From assembly GCA_937969485.1 (NCBI GenBank), contig CALBVQ010000043.1:1-7933 (forward strand): a DNA stretch of 7,933 bases, given 5' to 3'. This DNA is from an uncultured Saprospiraceae bacterium. GTDB taxonomy: Bacteria > Bacteroidota > Bacteroidia > Chitinophagales > Saprospiraceae. Below are positions 1 to 6,641 of this stretch, in pieces (within the stretch, counting starts at the first letter, position 1; every line of letters begins with the position of its first letter). Below the pieces are notes generated by a model. That model worked only from the letters and a program-made list of their open reading frames with translations. It did not search any database and had not been told where the DNA came from. A program made the translations under genes and the position numbers.

Positions 1-213
1 GACTAATTCTTTATAAGGTATAGTGACATTTAATCCTGAGAAGTCATTTTCTTCTATCAATGTACAAAAATCCTCTATACTCTTAAGTTCGAAGAGCTCA
101 TATCGCGAATCTTTTATACCTTCCTTTTCGAATTTCTTAGAGAAATAGTCTTTAGAAAAGCTGTAAGTGAGCGTTTCGCCAATAAGGCCATATTTTTTAA
201 TACGTGCGGTCAA
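1..213 (-). CDS. aroE: Shikimate dehydrogenase, N-terminal part (partial, runs off left edge)
   Basis: AroE reduces 3-dehydroshikimate to shikimate with NADPH in the cytoplasm, a step of the pathway to chorismate and aromatic amino acids. The 71 visible codons match the AroE substrate-binding domain: a KKYGLIG first strand (residues 6-12 from the chosen start), the shikimate-binding Ser-x-Ser (S18, S20), and the NVTIPYK motif (62-68), whose lysine K68 is the catalytic lysine of the family. The catalytic Asp and the NADPH domain lie beyond the window. There is no in-frame ATG. I chose TTG at 213-211, which gives three or four residues more than usual before KKYGLIG; ATT at 201-199 would fit family length better but is a rare start. 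The frame stays open upstream to the sugar-transferase stop, 54 bases away and in the same phase. The gene is probably the tail of the minus-strand operon. Identity is secure; the start is not. Confidence 0.9.
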   Translation of the reverse strand, partial: MTARIKKYGLIGETLTYSFSKDYFSKKFEKEGIKDSRYELFELKSIEDFCTLIEENDFSGLNVTIPYKELV

Positions 214-267
214 TCGTTTAATTTCTTGATAGTTTAATGTAAGGGCATAGATAAAAAACTGAGGATA

Positions 268-1689
268 CTATTTGCCTTTCCCTTTGATTAATACGACTAA
301 AGTATAAAAGATTATTTTGATATCAAGCGATAAGGACATATTCTCAATATACAGAATGTCAAATTTCATACGAGCAAGCATCTGTTGTAAATTACTAGCG
401 TAACCGTATTTAACCATTCCCCATGAGGTAATACCAGGCCTTACCTTCAGTAAATGCCTATAGTACGGAGCTTTTTCTATCAACTTATCGATGAAATATC
501 TTCTCTCGGGACGAGGACCAACAAGTGACATGTCTCCCTTTAATACATTGAAGAACTGAGGTGTTTCATCTATCCTCCATTTTCTCATGATTCTTCCCCA
601 AGGTGTAATCCTAGGATCGTCTTCATTGGATAATTGAGGTCCATCTTTTTCTGCGTCAACATACATTGAGCGAAACTTTATGATATTGAATGGTTTACCA
701 TTCAATCCTATTCTTTCCTGAAGGAAGAACACTGGCCCATCACTTGAGAGGCGCACTTTAATAAACGAAAAGATATAAAGTGGTAAGAGTAATAGAATCC
801 CGATCGTACTAAAAAAGATATCAATAAGACGCTTAAGCACCCATTGCCACTGCGGCATTAATTGTTGATCAATCTCGATCAAGACTGCACCATAAACGTG
901 GTTCATTTTCACTGTACCAAGCATGATATCATACATATCCGGTATGATCTTGACGAGCAACCGATCTCGGTAATCGTCGAGGATATTGAGTATTTCTTGA
1001 AGTCGATTGTGCTCGCTAGTTTCAATTGCAATGATTACCTCCTCTATATTGTCACTCTCTATTATCGAGGCTAAATTTTCAATTTTACCTTTGCGTTCCA
1101 AATGAACAGACAGATCATTGTCGATCTTGCCATTCGAATCTATATATCCTACAAAGTTATGTCCTAGTGAAAATGGACGACTTGCTATCTCTTCATATAG
1201 TTCTAAGGCAGTAGACTCGCCTCCTATGATCAAGGTATTGTAAAGGACTTTACCTGCCTTTAGCTTCCTGCTAGCTTGGGTCAAAAGCACCATTCTTACA
1301 GTGGAGGTCAATAAGAAATGAATCCCAAACAACATAAAGAAACTCTTTATGTAAGAAATGTAATTCAGTACTTGATCGTCAAGCAAGATCGTAAAGAAAA
1401 TCACTACACATCCCAAAAAGCTGATCACAAAAGTATTGATCAAGGTCGATAATCTACTGTAACGGTAGATATCCTTGTATTTCTCAAAGATCTGATATAA
1501 AATAATCCAGAAAATAGGGATCAATATGATACCCCAGTAGAAGTTCCTGTCAGAGAAAACTTCTTGAAAATCAATGGAGCCATTTTCAGCGTACTTCCTG
1601 TATATGAAGTACAATAACCAAGACAGAAAGGCCGTAATGTAATCGGCGAATCTATAAATTATTAGTTCTTTCTGTCGGTTTCCTCTCAT
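268..1689 (-). CDS. Exopolysaccharide-type polyprenyl-phosphate sugar-1-phosphate transferase (WbaP/WcaJ-like)
   Basis: This is a 473-residue inner-membrane enzyme of the polyprenyl-phosphate hexose-1-phosphate transferase family. Such enzymes move a sugar phosphate from a nucleotide sugar to undecaprenyl phosphate and so start a capsule, exopolysaccharide, O-antigen or glycoprotein glycan. The N-terminal third has about four hydrophobic segments (near 10-30, 51-68, 84-103 and 108-135). A Rossmann-like CoA_binding_3-type domain follows (about 148-270, starting at NTLIIGG). A membrane helix (about 288-312) leads into the catalytic domain, with KFRSM (338-342), the Asp-Glu dyad D374-E375 in RIDETPQ, and DMSLVGPRPE (386-395). 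The C-terminus carries a PGITSWG-type segment (418-424) and ends in a Lys/Gly tail. Length is normal for the three-part subfamily. The ATG at 1689 lies 2 bases past the lipoprotein stop, so the two are probably co-transcribed. The sugar used cannot be read from sequence. No other glycosyltransferase, flippase or polymerase gene is visible nearby. Confidence 0.93.
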   Translation of the reverse strand: MRGNRQKELIIYRFADYITAFLSWLLYFIYRKYAENGSIDFQEVFSDRNFYWGIILIPIFWIILYQIFEKYKDIYRYSRLSTLINTFVISFLGCVVIFFTILLDDQVLNYISYIKSFFMLFGIHFLLTSTVRMVLLTQASRKLKAGKVLYNTLIIGGESTALELYEEIASRPFSLGHNFVGYIDSNGKIDNDLSVHLERKGKIENLASIIESDNIEEVIIAIETSEHNRLQEILNILDDYRDRLLVKIIPDMYDIMLGTVKMNHVYGAVLIEIDQQLMPQWQWVLKRLIDIFFSTIGILLLLPLYIFSFIKVRLSSDGPVFFLQERIGLNGKPFNIIKFRSMYVDAEKDGPQLSNEDDPRITPWGRIMRKWRIDETPQFFNVLKGDMSLVGPRPERRYFIDKLIEKAPYYRHLLKVRPGITSWGMVKYGYASNLQQMLARMKFDILYIENMSLSLDIKIIFYTLVVLIKGKGK

Positions 1690-1691
1690 CT

Positions 1692-2561
1692 TTACTCTTG
1701 ATGTAGGATTTTAATGTTATCGACATAGACTTCATTTGCAAATTCTCCTTCTCCACCTTCGGTAAGAAAATAAAGTCGATAGCCTTCGGCTGGTACTTGA
1801 AGTACTAGAGGACTAATATCTAGATACATTTTTCGCCAATCTGATTGTTCTACAAGGGTGATGAATGGAATCAGTTGACTATTGTTGTTGCCTTCGGCTC
1901 GCATTCCCATCACTACCGGTCCATCTGCCTTATATTGAAACTCAACAAAAACATCTTGCCCGCCATTCAGCAAGCCTGTGAAAAGAAAATTTGTAGCTGC
2001 TGCGATAAATCCATTTTTTTCTGTTGAAATCAAGCAGCTGTGAATTCCCTCTGCTGCTTCGTCTGACGTGCGCACAGTGACTGTAGAATCCACTTCATCA
2101 GCATCAAAATTTAACGAGTTGCCTGATTCGAATCCTTCAACATAGTCAAAAATCATATTATCTTGATAGTCGAATTCAGGAGTAATGCTGTATGTTTCCG
2201 CAATTTCAAAAGTCTGAATTACCTCATATTCTGTCATTGCATTATACTTAAGAATTCCTGTAAGATCACCATTGAGTTGAACAGCTGGGAAAATTTGCAT
2301 TTCACTGACTTCCATCGTTGGTATTACAGCAATCTTTGCAGGTAACTGATAAAATCCTATTGAAAATCCCTCGAAAAATACTTCTACATTGGTAACTCGA
2401 TGCTGACGCGTTCCTTCATTCAAACTGTGAATAAAAACAGGCTCATTGATATCAATAAAAGCAGGTTCAGGTCCTTGAATTGCAAACGGATTGCATGAGC
2501 TCAGAATCCCTCCCAAGAAAAATAAGATAACATAATATGCAAGAGTTTTTCCCATCTTCAT
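1692..2561 (-). CDS. Predicted lipoprotein with C-terminal jelly-roll-like region, function unknown
   Basis: I do not recognise a named family. From the ATG at 2561 the protein has 289 residues. It starts with a basic tip and a hydrophobic segment (about 7-19), then a lipobox LSSC with C23 as the acylated cysteine, so it is a lipoprotein exported by Sec and probably placed in the outer membrane. No acidic cluster follows the cysteine, so surface export is not indicated. Residues from about 27 to 130 look beta-rich and end near an ITPEFDY linker. The C-terminal half (about 139-289) starts with FESGNSL and ends with YVDNIKIL; both resemble the edges of jelly-roll, carbohydrate-binding-like domains, but this is only a pattern impression. 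The start was chosen because ATG overlaps the upstream stop as TGATG; a TTG one codon earlier (2564) is less likely. The adjoining sugar transferase, 2 bases downstream, suggests a role at the cell surface or with glycans, which is inference. Confidence 0.82.
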   Translation of the reverse strand: MKMGKTLAYYVILFFLGGILSSCNPFAIQGPEPAFIDINEPVFIHSLNEGTRQHRVTNVEVFFEGFSIGFYQLPAKIAVIPTMEVSEMQIFPAVQLNGDLTGILKYNAMTEYEVIQTFEIAETYSITPEFDYQDNMIFDYVEGFESGNSLNFDADEVDSTVTVRTSDEAAEGIHSCLISTEKNGFIAAATNFLFTGLLNGGQDVFVEFQYKADGPVVMGMRAEGNNNSQLIPFITLVEQSDWRKMYLDISPLVLQVPAEGYRLYFLTEGGEGEFANEVYVDNIKILHQE

Positions 2562-2863
2562 CAAGTTCTAAATTTCATAAGTATATACCCAAATAAAACG
2601 ACGAGACCGAGCAAAACGCTTGTCATGCGGAAGCCATTTCGTAAATGAGCTACAAATTCTCTGATAACATCCTCATGTTCAGGGTACGTAGGGATGATTT
2701 TAGTTTCTAAAGTTTCTTTCACCATAAGATCTCTTGCCCTAGCTTCGACCCCAGCTTGTACCATCTTTCGATATGAGCGCATTACTTTAAGCCTAAAGTA
2801 AACATTAAGAATTAGCATCGCACCGAATAACGCGAATACGATATATAGCAAGGTATTTTCCAC
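2561..2863 (-). CDS. Small two-helix membrane protein, function unknown
   Basis: This 100-residue protein has a hydrophobic helix at about 5-22, a charged middle (24-78), and a second hydrophobic helix at about 81-96, ending in KFRT. The segment just after helix one is rich in Lys and Arg (RLKVMRSYRK, 25-34), so by the positive-inside rule the middle would face the cytoplasm and both ends the periplasm. I do not recognise the family. The start is GTG at 2863-2861: an in-frame TGA lies two codons upstream and no earlier start is possible, while the first internal ATG (M15) would cut into helix one; TTG at codon 5 is a weaker alternative. It is the first gene of the minus-strand group, and its stop overlaps the lipoprotein ATG by one base (TGATG), which suggests coupled translation. 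The coding call rests on uninterrupted length, membrane pattern and tight packing, not on a known homologue. Confidence 0.75.
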   Translation of the reverse strand: MENTLLYIVFALFGAMLILNVYFRLKVMRSYRKMVQAGVEARARDLMVKETLETKIIPTYPEHEDVIREFVAHLRNGFRMTSVLLGLVVLFGYILMKFRT

Positions 2864-2996
2864 TTCTCAAATTTAGTCTGCAAAATTAAGCTTTCATCTT
2901 ATTTAATTGTGAGTTTTGCAACAAATCTCTCGAGATTATATCGAATTAGTGCCTAGAAAGCTATTTTTACAATCTACTTAACCCAATAACTCAGAT
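2864..2996. promoter_or_regulatory. Divergent intergenic region with promoters for both gene groups
   Basis: This is the only gap of notable size between genes, and the genes on either side point away from it, so it must hold promoters in both directions. On the minus strand two 8-mers fit the Bacteroidota -7 box TAnnTTTG: TAATTTTG (2888-2881) and TAAATTTG (2875-2868). The second sits so near the GTG start that its transcript would be almost leaderless. I found no good TTG -33 box at the usual spacing for either. On the plus strand the best candidate is TATTTTTA (2962-2969), one base off the consensus, which would give a short leader before the ATG at 2997. No strong Shine-Dalgarno sequence is visible before either gene. 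That promoters lie here is likely; the exact boxes are guesses. Confidence 0.45.
2924..2937. repeat. Short palindrome between the divergent genes
   Basis: AATCT and AGATT form a perfect 5-base inverted repeat around CTCG, and TCTCGAGA (2928-2935) inside it is a perfect 8-bp palindrome. It lies upstream of both start codons, where an operator might be, but is short enough to occur by chance. Confidence 0.25.
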
Positions 2997-5519
2997 ATGA
3001 AGTTTCTTTTTCAATTGCTAATTAGTATCTTTTTTACCTTATCTTTTATGGTTTGGGGTCAAGCCCAAAAGGTGGAACTAAGTTACTATTTACCTGATGT
3101 TAGCTACAACTCAAGCATTACTACTCCTGAGGAATTTCTGGGATGGCAGCCTGGTGAATGGCACATTAGTCATGATAAATTGACTGAGTATTTTAGGCTT
3201 CTTGCTAAGGAAAGTGATCGAATGGAAATTACAGAATATGCCCGTTCTTACGAAAATAGACCACTCTTTTACCTGACTATTTCAAGCAAGGACAATATGG
3301 CTAACATCGAGAAGGTTCGAGAAGATCATGTTGCATTGACTGATGCGTCGAAATCTGGCAATCTATCCGTGGACGATATGCCCATTGTAATTTATCAAGG
3401 ATACAGTGTTCATGGAAACGAGAGTAGCGGTGCGAATGCTGCTTTTTTGCTGGCCTATTACATGGCTGCAGCGGAAGGTGATCGAATCGAAAAATTACTT
3501 AGTGAAGCGGTTGTTTTACTTGATCCTTGTTATAATCCCGATGGACTGCATAGATTTTCATCTTGGGTAAATATGCATAAAAGTAAGACCTTGGTAAGTG
3601 ATCCAGCAGATAGAGAATATAATGAGGTATGGCCAGGAGGAAGGACGAATCATTATTGGTTTGACTTGAACCGAGATTGGTTGCTTTTGACTCACCCTGA
3701 AAGCAGAGGAAGAATAAAGACATTTCATCATTGGAAACCGAATATATTGACCGATCACCATGAAATGGGCACAAATTCCACCTTCTTTTTTCAACCGGGA
3801 GTCCCTGAACGGACTAATCCCAATACACCTCAGATCAATCAGGATCTTACAGAAGAGATCGGTAAGTATCATGCAGCTGCATTGGACGAGATTGGTTCGT
3901 CATATTATACGAAGGAATCCTTCGATGATTTTTATTATGGGAAAGGATCAACTTATCCGGATATTCAAGGGAGCATAGGTATATTGTTTGAACAAGCGAG
4001 CTCGAGAGGACACTATCAAGAATCCGTGAATGGCATTCTAGATTTTCCTTTTACGATTCGAAATCAAGTGGTAACAAGCTTTTCGACCCAAGACGCTGCT
4101 TTGGCGATGAGAAAAGACATCCTTAATTTCCAAAAGGATTTTTACAGGGATGCAGCTAGAGAGTCCAAAGGATCGAATGTTACCTATGAAATCAAGAAAT
4201 TCCCAGACTACAATAAGGCAATTTACTTTGCGAAAGTACTTAGTCAGCATGATATTCAGGTCTATGACGATGGAGAAATTGATGGATCTTTCTACGTGCC
4301 TGTGGATCAGAAACAATCGAAATTAATCCGTGCAATCTTTGAGATCGTAACAGACTTCAGGGTGAATATCTTCTACGATGTAAGTACATGGAATTTTCCA
4401 GCTGCATTTAATATGAAGACCGTTTCTACAGCGAATGCTGATGTTAGGAATTGGAAGCCTTTTGATCTTGAATCACTTCAACAACAAGAACAAGCTACTA
4501 CTGACGAGCGGATGGTTTCTTATGCGTATGAATGGAATGATTTACATGCTGGCGCGTTACTTAACGATCTTATAGCCAACGAGTTTAGTCCGCGAATGAT
4601 GCATGAGCCTTTTTCTTCCACTACAGCTGCGGGAGAGCAGACTTTTGACAGAGGAACGATAGTCATTAAAAATGGCGGAGATACAGAAAAATTAATAGAA
4701 TTAGCTAAGAAGCACAATGTGAAGTTATATGGACTAACTAGCGGATTCAGTCCCACTGGGGTCATGCTCGGTTCGCCTTCTTCGTTTAAACCAGAAGCAG
4801 TGAAGGCAATGATGCTTATAGGGGAAGGTGTCAATGCATACGATGCTGGCGAAATATGGTTTCAAATGGATCAGCGCCTTTCCATACCACTTTCCAAGAT
4901 TGAACTTTCTCGCTTTAGAAGAGCTAACCTTAACAGGTATAATATCATAATCATGCCTGACGGCAGCTACCGAGGGCTTAGTAAATCAGACTTGGAACGG
5001 TTGAATCAGTGGGTAAAGGACGGTGGAACTTTGATTGCATTCAAGAGGGCAATGAATAAATTGCAGGGTGCCTTGATCACGTTCGAAAGTGTAGAGACTG
5101 CAGACGCAAGTTTCGAAAAATATGCAGATCGCCAAGAAAAATCGGCAGAGCATGTGATTGGTGGTGCAATATTTAAGTCGCAGATTGATACAAGTTATCC
5201 ACTATTTTACGGTTACTCAGAAGAGGAATATTACAGTTTTAAACGAGGGACGTTGGCAGTTAAGCCTGCGGATAATACTCTAGCTAATCCTATGAAGTAT
5301 AGCAAAGATCCATTGTTTAGTGGTTATGCAAGTAAAGAAAATAAGGAGCGAATTGCAAGTACCACTGGCTTGATGGTATATGGAATAGGGCAGGGAAGAG
5401 TGATCTGTAGTTTAGATAACCCACTATTTAGAGGATATTGGAGAGGGGGGAATAAACTATTTGAGAATATGTTGTTTATTTCAGGGGCTATCTCTAGACA
5501 AGGATTAAGAGAGGATTAA
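2997..5519 (+). CDS. Secreted M14-family zinc carboxypeptidase-like protein with amidotransferase-like C-terminal domain
   Basis: This 840-residue protein has a Sec signal peptide (hydrophobic 3-20; likely cleavage after A23), so it acts in the periplasm or outside the cell. The M14 catalytic domain spans about 55-380 with all key residues in place: zinc ligands H139 and E142 in HGNE, the YNPDG motif (179-183), the substrate-contacting N225-R226 in FDLNRDW, the third zinc ligand H255 in DHHEMG, and a catalytic Glu most likely E332 in LFEQASS. M14 enzymes remove C-terminal residues from proteins or peptides, or cut peptidoglycan peptides; the substrate here is unknown. After a linker, residues of about 600-690 resemble a class I glutamine-amidotransferase-like fold (MLIGEG, IIIMPDG, then a helix and DGGTLIAF) with no recognisable catalytic triad, so it is probably structural or binding. 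This layout and length are common among Bacteroidota zinc carboxypeptidases. I see no type IX secretion tail. The stop overlaps the lycopene cyclase ATG by one base. Confidence 0.93.
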   Translation: MKFLFQLLISIFFTLSFMVWGQAQKVELSYYLPDVSYNSSITTPEEFLGWQPGEWHISHDKLTEYFRLLAKESDRMEITEYARSYENRPLFYLTISSKDNMANIEKVREDHVALTDASKSGNLSVDDMPIVIYQGYSVHGNESSGANAAFLLAYYMAAAEGDRIEKLLSEAVVLLDPCYNPDGLHRFSSWVNMHKSKTLVSDPADREYNEVWPGGRTNHYWFDLNRDWLLLTHPESRGRIKTFHHWKPNILTDHHEMGTNSTFFFQPGVPERTNPNTPQINQDLTEEIGKYHAAALDEIGSSYYTKESFDDFYYGKGSTYPDIQGSIGILFEQASSRGHYQESVNGILDFPFTIRNQVVTSFSTQDAALAMRKDILNFQKDFYRDAARESKGSNVTYEIKKFPDYNKAIYFAKVLSQHDIQVYDDGEIDGSFYVPVDQKQSKLIRAIFEIVTDFRVNIFYDVSTWNFPAAFNMKTVSTANADVRNWKPFDLESLQQQEQATTDERMVSYAYEWNDLHAGALLNDLIANEFSPRMMHEPFSSTTAAGEQTFDRGTIVIKNGGDTEKLIELAKKHNVKLYGLTSGFSPTGVMLGSPSSFKPEAVKAMMLIGEGVNAYDAGEIWFQMDQRLSIPLSKIELSRFRRANLNRYNIIIMPDGSYRGLSKSDLERLNQWVKDGGTLIAFKRAMNKLQGALITFESVETADASFEKYADRQEKSAEHVIGGAIFKSQIDTSYPLFYGYSEEEYYSFKRGTLAVKPADNTLANPMKYSKDPLFSGYASKENKERIASTTGLMVYGIGQGRVICSLDNPLFRGYWRGGNKLFENMLFISGAISRQGLRED

Positions 5520-6631
5520 TGAAGAAATATGATGTTGCAATAATAGGAGGAGGCGCTGCAGGATTAAATTGCGCGATGGAGTTAGCTAATTCTAAGCTTT
5601 CGGTATGTCTTGTGGAGAAAGAGGTGAAGAATAGCAACGACAGGACTTGGTGTTTCTGGGAAAAAGGAATGGGAAAATTTGATCATATCCTATTCAACTC
5701 ATGGGATCGAATAAATTTCTACGCTAAAAGTGAGATGGAAAGACTGGACTTGCAGGGTTACACATATAAAATGATAAGGTCTTCCGATTTTTACTCATAT
5801 GCTCATTCGATCATTGATACAGCTTCGAATATTGATTGTGTGAAGGCAGAGGTGACAGACATTGTAGAGAGCGCAAATGAGATTTTAATTGTGACCGAAG
5901 CGGGTGAAATAGTAGCTGACAAATTACTGAACAGTGTAATTTTTGACAAGCCGAATCTCGATAAGTACAATTATCTGGTACAGCATTTCGGTGGTTGGTT
6001 TATAGAGACAGAGGAGGATGTTTTTGACGAAGAGACATGTACTTTTATGGACTTTCGAATCGATCAAAAAGATGATACAAGGTTTTTCTATGTGTTGCCA
6101 CTAGATAAAAGGAGAGCACTTGTTGAAATAGCGGTGTTTTCGAACGATGTGATGAATATGGCTGATTATGATCTTGCCATCCAAAGTTATTTAGATACCT
6201 ACATTCAGCCAGGAAAATTCAAGATTGAGGAAAAAGAAATAGGGCAAATTCCTATGACAGATTACCCTTTTCATAAGGCAAATACTGCTCGCCATGTGCG
6301 GATAGGAACAGCTGGAGGTTGGGTGAAATCATCTTCAGGATATGCATTCAAGCGTATTACCGATAGAGCAGAAATATTGGTTCAGGGCTTGCTAGATAAT
6401 AGAGAAGTAAACACGACTTCGAGTGGTTTTCATCGCTGGATGGATAGTGTTATGCTCAAGGTAATTTCTAAAAATTATACAGGGGGGAAGGAGATTTTTG
6501 AAAGTATGTTTTCAAAGCGTGAGCCTTCTGCTATTTTTAAGTTTCTTGATGAAGAAAATAACTTGCTGGAAGATATCCGAATGATGTATTCAGCACCGAT
6601 TCTACCTTTTTCAAGAGCAGCAATCTTCTAA
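5519..6631 (+). CDS. crtY: Lycopene cyclase (CrtY family)
   Basis: Lycopene cyclase forms beta-ionone rings at the ends of lycopene, leading to beta- or gamma-carotene and then to ring-bearing pigments such as the flexixanthin or saproxanthin types of Cytophagales. The reaction needs reduced FAD and takes place at the membrane. The 370 residues match the family in length. Visible motifs are the N-terminal dinucleotide-binding IIGGGAAG (8-15), the signature NDRTWCFWE (40-48), HFGGWFIET (156-164), MDFR (177-180), the RALVE segment whose E203 falls where the family has an essential acidic residue, IPMTDYPF (244-251), and GTAGG with SSSGYAF (263-277). The C-terminal FLDEE and LPF segments are also family-like, so the gene seems complete and intact. 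The ATG overlaps the peptidase stop as TAATG. No other carotenoid gene (crtB, crtI, crtZ) is in the window, so this cyclase sits apart from a crt cluster, at least here. Whether it makes one ring or two cannot be told. Confidence 0.93.
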   Translation: MKKYDVAIIGGGAAGLNCAMELANSKLSVCLVEKEVKNSNDRTWCFWEKGMGKFDHILFNSWDRINFYAKSEMERLDLQGYTYKMIRSSDFYSYAHSIIDTASNIDCVKAEVTDIVESANEILIVTEAGEIVADKLLNSVIFDKPNLDKYNYLVQHFGGWFIETEEDVFDEETCTFMDFRIDQKDDTRFFYVLPLDKRRALVEIAVFSNDVMNMADYDLAIQSYLDTYIQPGKFKIEEKEIGQIPMTDYPFHKANTARHVRIGTAGGWVKSSSGYAFKRITDRAEILVQGLLDNREVNTTSSGFHRWMDSVMLKVISKNYTGGKEIFESMFSKREPSAIFKFLDEENNLLEDIRMMYSAPILPFSRAAIF

Positions 6632-6641
6632 AATAAAGATA

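Noticed and set aside
234..248. Four-codon ATG mini-frame just upstream of aroE on the minus strand
   Set aside because: Out of phase with aroE and too short to support as a leader peptide; such frames arise often by chance.
862..1074. Open frame of 70 codons on the plus strand opposite the sugar transferase
   Set aside because: It lies wholly inside a well-supported gene in antisense, shows no family motif and has no promoter or packing to support it.
2562..2564. TTG as the start of the lipoprotein gene
   Set aside because: The next codon is an ATG that overlaps the upstream stop as TGATG, a common coupled-start arrangement; using TTG adds only one residue.
3499..3872. Two overlapping minus-strand open frames opposite the peptidase catalytic domain
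   Set aside because: They overlap each other and a conserved gene on the other strand; composition looks like a shadow of the real frame.
4520..4834. Minus-strand open frame of about 100 codons opposite the peptidase C-terminal region
   Set aside because: Antisense to a clearly conserved protein, with no recognisable domain.
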